In this document: piece by piece, positions 1 through 7,751 of the stretch | Numbering within the stretch: position 1 is the first letter of the stretch | Layout of the letters: each line of letters begins with the position of its first letter | NCBI GenBank assembly: GCA_051003795.1 | Contig: JBPCKZ010000168.1 | Span: forward strand, 1-28,298 | DNA: 28,298 nt | From: JALYXS01 sp051003795 | Lineage (GTDB): Bacteria > Acidobacteriota > Terriglobia > Bryobacterales > Bryobacteraceae | Direction of reading: 5' to 3' | The notes under the pieces: generated by a model | Seen by the model: the letters and a program-made list of their open reading frames with translations, nothing else | Told to the model about the DNA's origin: nothing | Databases searched by the model: none | Position numbers and translations under genes: made by a program

Positions 1-621
1 TTCGACCTGACCCAGATCCATCGGCGGAATTTGCAGCAGCCCAAGGCCCGCGCCTTGCTGTCCGAAGAGTGGCAGTCCGTCCGATAGAAAGGCGGTGTAG
101 CGGCCAAGCATCCCCTGCACGCGAACAATGGCCGCTCCCAGCGCCGGGGAAGTTGTCTGGACGCGCATCCCGCCCATTTCGTTCAGCAGCATGCTGATAT
201 CACCCGGCTTCATCGCGAGTTCTTCAGTAATTTCGTCCTGCGAGACCACTTCGACATGCAAGGGCGAGTCTTGCAGCCGGACATCATTGCGGGTGGCGTA
301 AACCGTGATCTTTTCCTGCTGCTCCTTCTGAGGCTGCAACTCGATTTGAAGCGGCCACTCTCTCGCCGCATCCACATCAAGAGATGTGCGAGCCGGAAAA
401 AAGCCTTCCTTTATCACGCCGATATCGACGTGACCCAGCGCAGCTGACAAAACCGCAATCCCGTCCTGTCCGGTTCGGGCGCTATGCCCGCTTGCAGTGA
501 CTTCCGCATCTTGGACCGGGCCTGCTTCGCTTCCGACTTCTACGCGAATGGTCGGCTGCGGTGCCTGCGCCATCGCCGCTGTTGCTATGACGATAAGGAA
601 AAGCCAGAGTCTTTGCCCCAT
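1..621 (-). CDS. TonB-dependent receptor, N-terminal part (cut by window start)
   Basis: This gene reads leftward from an ATG at 621-619 and is open to the window edge (207 codons). Translation starts MGQRLWLFLIVIATAAMAQA, a Sec signal peptide with an Ala-rich cleavage region. Next comes a short beta-rich carboxypeptidase-regulatory-like (CNA-B) domain, about residues 25-100, with EVGSEAGPVQDAEVTASG. A plug domain follows, with the typical run DISMLLNEMGGMRVQ and then RVQGMLGRYTAFLSDGLPLF. The family sits in the outer membrane and imports siderophores, vitamins or glycans using TonB energy. The barrel lies outside the window, so no substrate can be proposed. A GTAAGG stretch about 10 bases before the ATG may be the ribosome site. 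Confidence 0.85.
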   Translation of the reverse strand, partial: MGQRLWLFLIVIATAAMAQAPQPTIRVEVGSEAGPVQDAEVTASGHSARTGQDGIAVLSAALGHVDIGVIKEGFFPARTSLDVDAAREWPLQIELQPQKEQQEKITVYATRNDVRLQDSPLHVEVVSQDEITEELAMKPGDISMLLNEMGGMRVQTTSPALGAAIVRVQGMLGRYTAFLSDGLPLFGQQGAGLGLLQIPPMDLGQVE

Positions 622-644
622 GTCTTTAAGCCTTACCGTACAGG

Positions 645-665
645 CTATAGTCACTATAGGGTCAA
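645..665 (-). promoter_or_regulatory. Candidate promoter/operator of the TonB receptor gene
   Basis: CTATAG-TCA-CTATAG (645-659) is a palindrome with 6-bp arms and a 3-bp centre, about 25 bp upstream of the receptor ATG. On the minus strand TTGACC (665-660) abuts it and could be a -35 box, which puts the palindrome in the -35/-10 spacer. The matching -10 is weak. Symmetry is seen; operator function is inferred. A PadR- or BlaI-type repressor could be the ligand. Confidence 0.4.
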
Positions 666-845
666 GTGAAGAGGGAAGATATTGAGCATCGGTGAGTTGG
701 CGAAAAAAAGACAACCATAGAGGGTTCCGGGGCCGAGTTCAATGGCATTATTCGTCTGCCGGGCAACATCCAGCATAATGCTGTAGCCGTGCCGCTCCTC
801 TGCGGTCGGAGCGAGCGGCATATGCATCCACGAATTATGAGTCAA
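654..845 (-). pseudogene. PadR-family regulator remnant, frameshifted
   Basis: The minus-strand frame holds RHGYSIMLDVARQTNNAIEL followed by GPGTLYG, the recognisable winged-helix N-terminus of PadR repressors (HGYxIM...LGPGTLY). The usual first helix before RHGY looks shortened. After LYG the reading frame goes off-family. Moving one base gives LSFFRQLTDAQYLPSS, which resembles the next PadR segment, so a single-base frameshift is likely. No C-terminal dimer helix follows, because the receptor promoter and start occupy that space. I read it as a decayed regulator that may once have controlled the downstream receptor. Confidence 0.6.
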
Positions 846-997
846 GCGTAAAACAGGGGTTACGAGTGGCCGGGGCTACATTTGATTGGACGGCGCGTCG
901 CCCGTCACGCCCAGCACAACACCGGAAATCGGACGGCCCCGCAGGTTCACAACGGAGAGCGCCTGAAATAACGATAGGACCTTCGAACGCATCGCCT

Positions 998-1363
998 TCA
1001 ATATGGAACGGTCACGAAGTCGAATCTATCAGGCGGGAAATCGCGGTGATTGCGGGTCGCCAACTTAATTTTGTGCAACTGCGCAAGCGCCGCTTGAAAC
1101 GCATCGGGTAATTTCCACTTGTGAGTTCGCCGGAGCGCCGCGGCCAAATCCGCCGTCCTGGTATTGATCTCAAGCGCCGGAAAATGATTGATCAGCGGCA
1201 ATGCGCGTCGAAGTCCTTCCGGGCTGAAACCCGTGAGAACCTCGGCGCGCGTGATCGCCGAAACGACGCAAAATCCTTCCGTCCGCCTAAGATACTCTGT
1301 CGCCTCGGCCAAACCGTTGAAATGATCGATCAGGATCACCGAATCGAGAAGAATGCTTTGCAT
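998..1363 (-). CDS. VapC-like PIN-domain toxin
   Basis: This 121-residue protein is a PIN-fold ribonuclease of the type II toxin-antitoxin kind. It starts MQSILLDSVILIDHF with the first metal-binding Asp at 7. AITRAEVLTGF supplies Glu41, LPDAFQAALA supplies Asp87, and TRNHRDFPP carries the C-terminal acidic position at Asp108, ending in the usual short strand FVTVPY. Such proteins cleave tRNA or rRNA when freed from antitoxin. I chose ATG 1363 because ACAGGTGC lies just ahead and the residue pattern fits VapC starts. A GTG at 1390 would add nine residues and overlap the antitoxin stop. It is downstream of the antitoxin gene and surely co-transcribed. Confidence 0.85.
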   Translation of the reverse strand: MQSILLDSVILIDHFNGLAEATEYLRRTEGFCVVSAITRAEVLTGFSPEGLRRALPLINHFPALEINTRTADLAAALRRTHKWKLPDAFQAALAQLHKIKLATRNHRDFPPDRFDFVTVPY

Positions 1364-1380
1364 GCACCTGTTTACCCGGT

Positions 1381-1605
1381 TCAGGTCCACTCGTCGCGCA
1401 TGCGATTCTGGTACTCCAGCCCGTCACCCTCTTCCCAGATTCCGCTGGTCTGCTGCAACATCTTCTCATAGGCCGACTCTTCTTCCTGGCGCATTCGAAT
1501 CACGAAACGCCGGACGAGTTCCGCCGTCGGCAAACCCAATTGCGAGGCTTTGCTGTCCAGCCACTTCTTGTCGGGCTCCTCCAAACTGATGATTGTCCTT
1601 ACCAT
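1381..1605 (-). CDS. Antitoxin of the VapBC-like pair
   Basis: This 74-residue protein starts MVRTIISLEEPDKKWLDSKA and has the beta-strand plus helix layout of ribbon-helix-helix antitoxins: TIISLEEPDKKWLD, then a helix ASQLGLPTAELVRRFV. The C-terminal half (QEEESAYEKMLQQTSGIWEE) is charged, as expected for the toxin-wrapping tail. ATG 1605 is preceded by CAGGTGATGAC, a good ribosome site; the frame is open further upstream but without support. The toxin start follows 17 bp after the stop (or overlaps it if the GTG is used). Antitoxins of this type usually repress their own promoter; I see no clear operator in the 22 bp to the next gene. Confidence 0.82.
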   Translation of the reverse strand: MVRTIISLEEPDKKWLDSKASQLGLPTAELVRRFVIRMRQEEESAYEKMLQQTSGIWEEGDGLEYQNRMRDEWT

Positions 1606-1627
1606 GTCATCACCTGACCAAATGATA

Positions 1628-2899
1628 TCACACCCCTTCCGCCCTCGCAAATCGCTCAGCCCGGAATCGGGTTGGATCGATTCGCTTCGCCGGATCGATG
1701 AACGCGAAGACGCATCCGCTCACCACCAGCATCGCCGAAAGCGGCAGCAGCGCTAAATTGTAGCCCATCCATTCCACGAAATATCCGAACGCGATGGACG
1801 ATACAAACGAGCCCGCCTGACCCGCCATGTTCATGGCTCCCGCCACCGCCCCGGTGTGCTCACTTCCCACGTCGGCGCATACCGACCAGGCTACCGGTAG
1901 CATGGCGCCCAGCACCCCCAGTCCAGCCGTGAGGAAAGCGACCGCCCACCAGTTGTCGCGCGTCATCGCCGCGGCGCCCATCATTCCACCCGCCGCAATC
2001 AGGCTGACGGCGCCGATCGAGCAGCGCGCGACCCGCAGCGAATGCCGGCGCGCCAACCGATCGCTCAAATACCCGCCTCCAATAATTCCCGCGAGCGCCG
2101 CCCACGAAGGCAGCGACGACGCGATCTTCATTTCATCCTCCGTCAGGCCTCGCCCGGTTTGCAGATACGTGCTCAACCAGGAGAGGTAAAAGTAAGCGCC
2201 CCAGCAGTACGTGTGATACATCAGCAGAATAAGTTGGAAGTTGCGGTTGCGCAGCAGCGCCTTCCAATCGACGCCCGCTTCCCGCCGGGTAGGCGGATTC
2301 CCGATAATTGCCAGCTCCTCGCGCGAGACGCCCTCCTTCTCCCGCGGAGAATCGCGAAACCACCAGTGCCAGAAGGCCGCCCAGAACAGTCCGATAACTC
2401 CGAATAGAACGAACGCCGCCCGCCAACTATAGTTTTTCTGAATCCAGACCACGATCAGTGGCGTGATGCCGCCGCCCACCGCCGTCGCGGTCCAGAAGAC
2501 GCTGGTGGCGCGCGCGCGTTCGGTCACGGGAATCCAGCGCGCGATGGCCGACGCGCAATTCGGAAACGCGCCGGCTTCTCCCGCGCCGAACAGAAATCGC
2601 ACCAGCAGTAGACCGCGGATGCTCGTAACCCCGCCGGTGAGCGCGGTGAACGCCGACCACCACAGCACAATGCGCGTGAGCACTTTCCGGGGCCCGATGC
2701 GGTCCGCCAGAATCCCGCTCGGCAGCTCGAAAAGCGCATAAGATAGCGTGAATGCGCCGATGACCCAGCCCCACTGGCTCGGCGTGATGCCGAGATCGTG
2801 CTGCATCCGCGGACCCGCCACGGCAATGCACAGCCGGTCAAGATACATCACCACCACGAGGGTGAACAGAATCGCGACGACTCGGAATCGATAGGGCAT
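1628..2899 (-). CDS. MFS transporter, ACS (anion:cation symporter) type
   Basis: This 423-residue inner-membrane carrier has the full 12-helix major facilitator layout. The N-terminus VVAILFTLVVVMYLDRLCIA carries the YxDR feature of the hexuronate/phthalate-type ACS group. SGILADRIGPRKVL is the loop 2-3 MFS signature, and LFGAGEAGAFPN is the family's helix 4-5 motif. The second half has GGGYLSDRLARR in the matching loop. Members usually import organic acids such as glucarate, hexuronates or tartrate with protons. It diverges from the MlrC-like peptidase gene with 35 bp between starts, so both likely share regulation. The substrate is not readable from sequence. Confidence 0.9.
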   Translation of the reverse strand: MPYRFRVVAILFTLVVVMYLDRLCIAVAGPRMQHDLGITPSQWGWVIGAFTLSYALFELPSGILADRIGPRKVLTRIVLWWSAFTALTGGVTSIRGLLLVRFLFGAGEAGAFPNCASAIARWIPVTERARATSVFWTATAVGGGITPLIVVWIQKNYSWRAAFVLFGVIGLFWAAFWHWWFRDSPREKEGVSREELAIIGNPPTRREAGVDWKALLRNRNFQLILLMYHTYCWGAYFYLSWLSTYLQTGRGLTEDEMKIASSLPSWAALAGIIGGGYLSDRLARRHSLRVARCSIGAVSLIAAGGMMGAAAMTRDNWWAVAFLTAGLGVLGAMLPVAWSVCADVGSEHTGAVAGAMNMAGQAGSFVSSIAFGYFVEWMGYNLALLPLSAMLVVSGCVFAFIDPAKRIDPTRFRAERFARAEGV

Positions 2900-2934
2900 G
2901 ACGCGGTTCGTTCCAGCTTGCTAGACTGACCGCC

Positions 2935-4413
2935 ATGAACGCAAATCGGCCAACCGTGCTCGTCGGCAGCATTATGCACGAATCGAACTCCTTCAACCCG
3001 GAAAAGACCGTCTGGTGCGATTTCGAATTTCGTGATGGCGCTGTCGGCAAACTGGACCGGTGGGCGGCGGGGAACACCGAAGTCGCGGGCATCGTGCAGG
3101 AAGGCGCGCGGCAAGGTTTTCAGATTCTGCCCGCGATCTACGCATCCGCGACTCCGAAAGGCCCGGTGCATATCGACGCGTTCGATCGGTTGACGGATAT
3201 CCTGATAACCGCCATCGCGGACGCGCCGCATCTCGACGGGGTGCTGCTCGCGCTGCACGGCGCCATGTACACGGACGAGTTCCCGCACGCGGATGAAGAG
3301 ATTGTCCGCCGCGTGAGGAAAGCGATCGGGCCGGACATGCCGCTGGTGGTCACGCACGATTTCCACGCGAACGTTTCGCCGGAAATCGTCGCCATGACCA
3401 CGGTCCTGCTGACCTACCAACAATGCCCGCATCTCGATACCAGGGAGCGGGGCGAGCGGGCCGCATCGATTATGGGACGCATATTGCGCGGCGAAGTGCG
3501 GCCCCGGCAGGCCGTGGTGAATCCGCCGGTCCTGTGGAATATCGTCTTCCACAACACCTACGCTGAGCCGCTGAAATCGATCACGCAGGCGAGCATAGAA
3601 CTGGAGCGGCGGCCCGGCATTCTCGCGGCGAGCGTAGCGTGCGGGTATCAATATAACGACGTGCCGTATATGGGGCCGTCGGTGATCGTGGTGACGGACG
3701 ACGACCTGGATCTGGCCAAGCGCGAAGCACGGCGGATCGCGGATATGATGCTCGACCGGCGAGACCGGATCCGCCTCGATCTGCCCGACGCCGCGACTGC
3801 CGTGCGCGACGCGATCGCTTCGGAGACGCATCCCGTCGCGCTGTTCGAAGCGGCCGATAACATCGGCGGCGGCGCGCCGGGCGATCAGACTTTCATCCTG
3901 GAAGAGCTTTTGAAACAAGGTGCCCAGGGCTGGGTTGTGGTGATCTACGATCCGGCATCGGTCGCTGCCGCTAAGTCGGCGGGTATTGACGGAAAGTTCG
4001 AGCGCGCGGTGGGCGGATGGTCGCCGGGCAGTCCCAGCAAGCCGGTTTCGATTCGAGGCGTGGTGCGGTCCTTGCACAGCGGCCGGTTTATCGAACCCGA
4101 AGTCCGCCACGGGGGACAGCGGTATTGGAATATGGGGCACGCCGCCGTGATCGAGGTGGAAGGCTCGACGCCCGATAATCTTAATTTATTGGTTGTGACC
4201 GCCGCGCGATCCTTTCCGAATTCATTGCATGAGTTGATTAGTTGCGGCATTTATCCCGAACGCCAGAAGATTCTGGTTGCGAAAGGGACGATCGCGCCGC
4301 GCGCGGCTTATGAGCCGGTCGCGTCAAGAATCGTCATTGTCAATACGCCGGGAACGACGGCGGTGGACCCGCGGCAGTTTGCCTTTCACAACGTGCGTGC
4401 GGGCGTTTTGTAG
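2935..4413 (+). CDS. M81-family metallopeptidase (MlrC-like)
   Basis: This 492-residue protein matches the microcystinase C family along its whole length. The N-terminal DUF1485-type domain has GSIMHESNSFNP, LLALHGAMYTDEFPHADEE and VVTHDFHANVSPE, which hold the acidic and His residues expected to bind zinc. The C-terminal MlrC domain starts near FEAADNIGGGAPGDQTFILE and ends RSFPNSLHELISCGIYPERQ. MlrC itself cleaves linearised microcystin peptides, but most relatives sit in catabolic clusters with unknown small amide substrates, so microcystin breakdown should not be assumed. There is no signal peptide, so it is cytoplasmic. Pairing with the divergent MFS carrier suggests uptake and cleavage of one compound. 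Confidence 0.9.
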   Translation: MNANRPTVLVGSIMHESNSFNPEKTVWCDFEFRDGAVGKLDRWAAGNTEVAGIVQEGARQGFQILPAIYASATPKGPVHIDAFDRLTDILITAIADAPHLDGVLLALHGAMYTDEFPHADEEIVRRVRKAIGPDMPLVVTHDFHANVSPEIVAMTTVLLTYQQCPHLDTRERGERAASIMGRILRGEVRPRQAVVNPPVLWNIVFHNTYAEPLKSITQASIELERRPGILAASVACGYQYNDVPYMGPSVIVVTDDDLDLAKREARRIADMMLDRRDRIRLDLPDAATAVRDAIASETHPVALFEAADNIGGGAPGDQTFILEELLKQGAQGWVVVIYDPASVAAAKSAGIDGKFERAVGGWSPGSPSKPVSIRGVVRSLHSGRFIEPEVRHGGQRYWNMGHAAVIEVEGSTPDNLNLLVVTAARSFPNSLHELISCGIYPERQKILVAKGTIAPRAAYEPVASRIVIVNTPGTTAVDPRQFAFHNVRAGVL

Positions 4414-4487
4414 CGCAGAATGACGAAACTAAGCCTGGGCTCCATAACGCTAGTAGTCCCAACTGATACCCTAAACCAACCTCAAAC

Positions 4488-5714
4488 ATGCCTTTTCCAA
4501 AAACTGTCGCGGAAGTAGACATACTAATTCAACAAAATGTTCAAGAGAACTTCGAGCTTGACTACAAGTCTAGCTCCGCAATTTCCAAGTCATCTTCGCA
4601 CAAGAACGAGATGGCGAAAGACGCTAGTGCGCTTGCAAACTCCGGTGGGGGCGTTCTTCTGTACGGAGTGGAAGAGGATCAGAACCACGATCCGGTCAGA
4701 AGAGATGGCGGAGTCAATCATTTAGAATTTCCAGGCGAGTGGATTGAACAGATACTCCAGTCGACCATAAGCCCCCGATTGTCTGGCGTAGAGATCATCC
4801 CGATTCGGGTCTCAGATACGCATTCCTACTATTCCGTTTTTGTTCCGAAGAGTTATCGCGGCCCGCACCAGGACCGGATTACGAAGAAATACTACAGACG
4901 TTTTGGTTACAACGTCATGGCGATGGAGGACTACGAAATCAATGACGTAAGGAACCGGATGACGCTATATCCACCTCTCGTGAACTTCGCCGAGGAGTCC
5001 CATAAGCGCGTTTTGTGTTATCTGGTCGTCGAAAATGTCGGAGCGATCCCGGCTTACGATCTCACGTTTGACTTCTCACCTGAATTGAGGTGGCGTGATG
5101 GCAAAGAAAAACCGCAAGCGTTTCAAAACGGAATACGGTGTTTGCCGCCGCGAAAGAAGCTATATTTTTTCTACTACACTTTCCCAGAAATGTTCGGCGA
5201 GGGCAGTCAGTGTATCAGGTCGTTTGAAGTGGGCATATCATACTTACATCCTCAGTTAGGCTATACATTGCGGGATAGGTTCATCATCGACATGGAGGAT
5301 TACCGAGACTCAATGTCTGTCCACAGCGATGTTTACGGACTTGGCGAGATCTTGGACAAGCGCATCCCCGAGTTAACCAAAGTGGTGGAAGGTCTCGACA
5401 AGACGTTGAAGGAACTCTTGACGCTCCGCGGCTCAACGGGCCTCGACTTGTCCTTGTCCACAATCAGAAGTTTAGAAAGTATTCTCAAGGGGCAGGATCC
5501 CTTTCAACCATTCGATCCAAGGGGCTTTTCGCATTCAGCATTTCAAAAAGTGCTGAGTGTTGACTGGGAGTTGGCGATGCAGCTGTATCAACATTTCTGG
5601 AACTCCGATATAACCGATGGAATTGACGATTTACCCGGGATGAATCCTGAGATTCTCGGGAAATTTTTCAAACACTTCAAACGTCGGACCGCACAGCCTT
5701 CCGCGAAACAGTAA
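4488..5714 (+). CDS. Schlafen AlbA_2-domain protein, orphan
   Basis: This 408-residue protein begins with an AlbA_2 (Schlafen, divergent AAA_4) domain over about residues 8-150. It has FELDYKSSS, then NEMAKDASALANSGGGVLLY and GVEEDQNHDP, then KKYYRRFGYNVMAM. This matches the family's ExK...DxxAxANxxGGxLxxGV pattern. AlbA_2 proteins bind nucleic acid or nucleotides, and some cut RNA. Residues about 165-265 look like a beta-sandwich (LCYLVVENVGAIPAYDLTFD). After that comes a probable coiled coil (RIPELTKVVEGLDKTLKELL) and a C-terminal tail I do not recognise. The gene is clearly AT-richer than both neighbours, with codons such as ATA, TTA and AGA, so recent acquisition is likely. No partner gene is adjacent. 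Confidence 0.75.
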   Translation: MPFPKTVAEVDILIQQNVQENFELDYKSSSAISKSSSHKNEMAKDASALANSGGGVLLYGVEEDQNHDPVRRDGGVNHLEFPGEWIEQILQSTISPRLSGVEIIPIRVSDTHSYYSVFVPKSYRGPHQDRITKKYYRRFGYNVMAMEDYEINDVRNRMTLYPPLVNFAEESHKRVLCYLVVENVGAIPAYDLTFDFSPELRWRDGKEKPQAFQNGIRCLPPRKKLYFFYYTFPEMFGEGSQCIRSFEVGISYLHPQLGYTLRDRFIIDMEDYRDSMSVHSDVYGLGEILDKRIPELTKVVEGLDKTLKELLTLRGSTGLDLSLSTIRSLESILKGQDPFQPFDPRGFSHSAFQKVLSVDWELAMQLYQHFWNSDITDGIDDLPGMNPEILGKFFKHFKRRTAQPSAKQ

Positions 5715-5798
5715 AACTGGACCTCACCCTGTCTGCGATCCCGCCCCATTTAGCATTCCACAATGAAGGCGGGTGGCACCGAACCAACAAAATATCTA

Positions 5799-5836
5799 TT
5801 GACAGCCTACTTCCCATGATGCTACTTTTATAGCAT
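5799..5836 (+). promoter_or_regulatory. blaI promoter with overlapping inverted-repeat operator
   Basis: TTGACA (5799-5804) and TACTTT (5823-5828) are 18 bp apart, and the blaI ATG begins 6 bp after the -10, so the mRNA is probably leaderless. The inverted repeat ATGCTA-N6-TAGCAT (5819-5836) covers the -10 and the first two bases of the start codon. Repressor bound there would block polymerase. BlaI proteins commonly bind such sites in their own promoters. Boxes and repeat are seen; autoregulation is inferred. Confidence 0.6.
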
Positions 5837-6227
5837 GCTGCTGCGAAAACTGCACCAGGAGCTCAGCCGCCGGGAGCGGCAGATCATGGATATTCTCTAT
5901 CGGCGCGGCCGCGCGACGGCCGCCGAAGTCCATGCCGCGCTCCCAAAGCCTCCCGGATACTCGGCCGTCCGCGCGATGCTGCGGGTGCTCGAAGAGAAAG
6001 GTCACATCCAGCACCAGGAAAAGGATCTCCGCTACGTCTTCTCCCCGACCGTGCCCCGCGATCAGGCGCGCCGGTCCGCCGCCGCCCATCTGCTCGAAAC
6101 ATTCTTTAACGGATCGGCGGAACAGGCCGTCGCGACGCTGCTCGACGTTTCCACTCGCGACTTGACGCCGCAAGACCTCGACCGGCTTTCGAATCTCATC
6201 GAGAAAGCTCGCAAGGAAGGCCGCTGA
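5835..6227 (+). CDS. BlaI/MecI/CopY-family transcriptional repressor
   Basis: This 130-residue repressor has the family's winged helix at the N-terminus: LSRRERQIMDILYRRGRATA, AAEVHAAL, then YSAVRAMLRVLEEKGHI with the wing KDLRYVFSPT. The C-terminal dimer helices follow, with the usual AAAHLLETFFNGS and DLTPQDLDRLSNLIEKARKE. In the classical system an M56 membrane peptidase responds to a signal and the repressor is cleaved, freeing target promoters. The stop and the M56 start share TGATG, so the two are translationally coupled. The start ATG is preceded by a promoter with no room for a ribosome site, fitting leaderless translation. Confidence 0.93.
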   Translation: MLLRKLHQELSRRERQIMDILYRRGRATAAEVHAALPKPPGYSAVRAMLRVLEEKGHIQHQEKDLRYVFSPTVPRDQARRSAAAHLLETFFNGSAEQAVATLLDVSTRDLTPQDLDRLSNLIEKARKEGR

Positions 6228-7747
6228 TGTTCCTCCTGGCGCTGTTCCTGAAATCCACGATCGTGCTCGGCGCGGCGGTCGCGGTGTGCCGGATTTTACG
6301 GCGCCGTTCGCCGGCGGCCACGATTCACCTGGCCTGGGTTCTGGCATTCGCGGGTCTGCTCGCGCTGCCGCTTCTTTCACTCATTTTGCCCGCTTGGTTC
6401 GTGCCGTTTAGCCTCCCGTGGCGCGCCGGCGATTCGGCCGCCGTAACGGCCTCGCAGATATTTACCGCGTCCAGCTCCGGCTTACGCGATTCCAGTTTCC
6501 ATTTCAGTTGGATGCTTATGGCGTGGCTGGGCGGCGTCTTCGCCGCATTGATCCCGCCACTCGTCGGAGCGTTTTCAGTCTGGCGCATCACCCGCCGCGC
6601 CAAGCCGTTTTCGCGGGGAATTTCGCCCGTCCCCATGTTCACGTCGGACCGCGAAATCATGCCCATGGTGTGGGGTCTGCGACATCCCGGCGTGCTGCTG
6701 CCCGCCTCGGCGCGGCAGTGGACCGCGGAAAAGCTGCGCATCGTGCTGCTGCACGAACTGGCCCACATCGACCGGCGCGATCTCTGGACGCAAATCCTCT
6801 CGCACGCCGTAACCGCGCTCTACTGGTTTCATCCGTTGGCGTGGCATGCTTCGCGCCAAATGCGGCGGCAAAGTGAAATGGCGTGCGACGATCTGGTGCT
6901 CCGCGCGGGCGTTAAGCCGTCCGATTACGCGACGGAACTGCTCGAAGTCGCGCGCTCGCTCTCCTGGCGAAAATCGTGGTCGCGCGCGGCATTCGCCATG
7001 GCCCGTCCGTCGAATCTGGAAGGACGGCTGCTCGCCATCCTCGACGCTCGTCCGCGTAGCGCGAGCCGACGGCGGATTGCGGCCGCGGCACTGGCATTAT
7101 TCGCCGTAGTCGTCCCATCCGCCGCGCTGCAGGTTGGCGAACGGACCACGCGGGAAACCGGCATTTCGGGCAACGTATACGATGCTTCGGGAGGTCTTGT
7201 GGCCGACGCGGCCATCGCGATCTCCGGCCCCGCCGGCGTCCTGCGGACCAATGCTCCAGCCGGCTCGTTCGCGTTCGACGGTTTGCCGCCCGGACTCTAT
7301 CGCGTCGAGGTTGAAAAGGCCGGCTTCGCGCCCAGCTTGAGCGTCGTTCGCGTGGCGCCGGGGCCATCGGAGCCGCAGGATTTTTTCCTCAATGCCGGTT
7401 CCATGCGGGAGCGCTTGACGGTAACGGCGCAAGGCGCCCCCGACGGGCGTCCGAAGCGCCTCCGCATCGGCGGCAACATGCAAGCGGCGAAACTCATATC
7501 AAGAACCAGGCCGCTCTATCCGCAAGCCGCGAAATTGCGCCGCGTGAGCGGCACGGTTATCATTCGCGCCAACATCCGCAAGGACGGCACGCCCGAAAAA
7601 CTCACCATTCTGGCGTCCCCCGGCGACGATCTCTCGAACGCGGCTCTCGAAGCCGTGAGCAAGTGGCGTTATTCGCCGACGTTGTTGAATGGCGAACCGA
7701 TCGATGTCGAAACCATTATCGATATCAACTTCACACTCAGGAGGTAG
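6227..7747 (+). CDS. M56-family (BlaR1-like) membrane peptidase with TonB C-terminal domain
   Basis: This 506-residue protein has membrane helices at about 1-20, 34-60 and 95-118. A zinc peptidase domain follows with HELAH at 176-180 and the third-ligand region QSEMACDD at 214-221, and a fourth helix lies at about 284-301. Beyond that the protein is expected to be outside the cytoplasm. It carries a carboxypeptidase-regulatory-like domain (TGISGNVYDASGG, about 311-390) and a TonB C-terminal-like domain (about 410-506) with RPLYPQAAKLRRVSGTV and KWRYSPTLLNG. Classical BlaR1 has a beta-lactam-binding domain there; this one has none. Its likely job is to sense an envelope signal and relieve BlaI repression. 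The next gene repeats its last two domains. Confidence 0.92.
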   Translation: MFLLALFLKSTIVLGAAVAVCRILRRRSPAATIHLAWVLAFAGLLALPLLSLILPAWFVPFSLPWRAGDSAAVTASQIFTASSSGLRDSSFHFSWMLMAWLGGVFAALIPPLVGAFSVWRITRRAKPFSRGISPVPMFTSDREIMPMVWGLRHPGVLLPASARQWTAEKLRIVLLHELAHIDRRDLWTQILSHAVTALYWFHPLAWHASRQMRRQSEMACDDLVLRAGVKPSDYATELLEVARSLSWRKSWSRAAFAMARPSNLEGRLLAILDARPRSASRRRIAAAALALFAVVVPSAALQVGERTTRETGISGNVYDASGGLVADAAIAISGPAGVLRTNAPAGSFAFDGLPPGLYRVEVEKAGFAPSLSVVRVAPGPSEPQDFFLNAGSMRERLTVTAQGAPDGRPKRLRIGGNMQAAKLISRTRPLYPQAAKLRRVSGTVIIRANIRKDGTPEKLTILASPGDDLSNAALEAVSKWRYSPTLLNGEPIDVETIIDINFTLRR

Positions 7748-7751
7748 TTCC

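Noticed and set aside
876..950. Minus-strand fragment VNLRGRPISGVVLGVTGDA ending at a TAG
   Set aside because: It reads like a scrap of a protein but is too short to place in a family; no start or flanking domain supports a gene.
2848..4140. Long minus-strand open frame (430 codons) opposite the MlrC-like gene
   Set aside because: Composition is His/Arg/Pro-rich with no family pattern, and the plus strand carries a clear M81 protein. It is a mirror frame of a high-GC gene.
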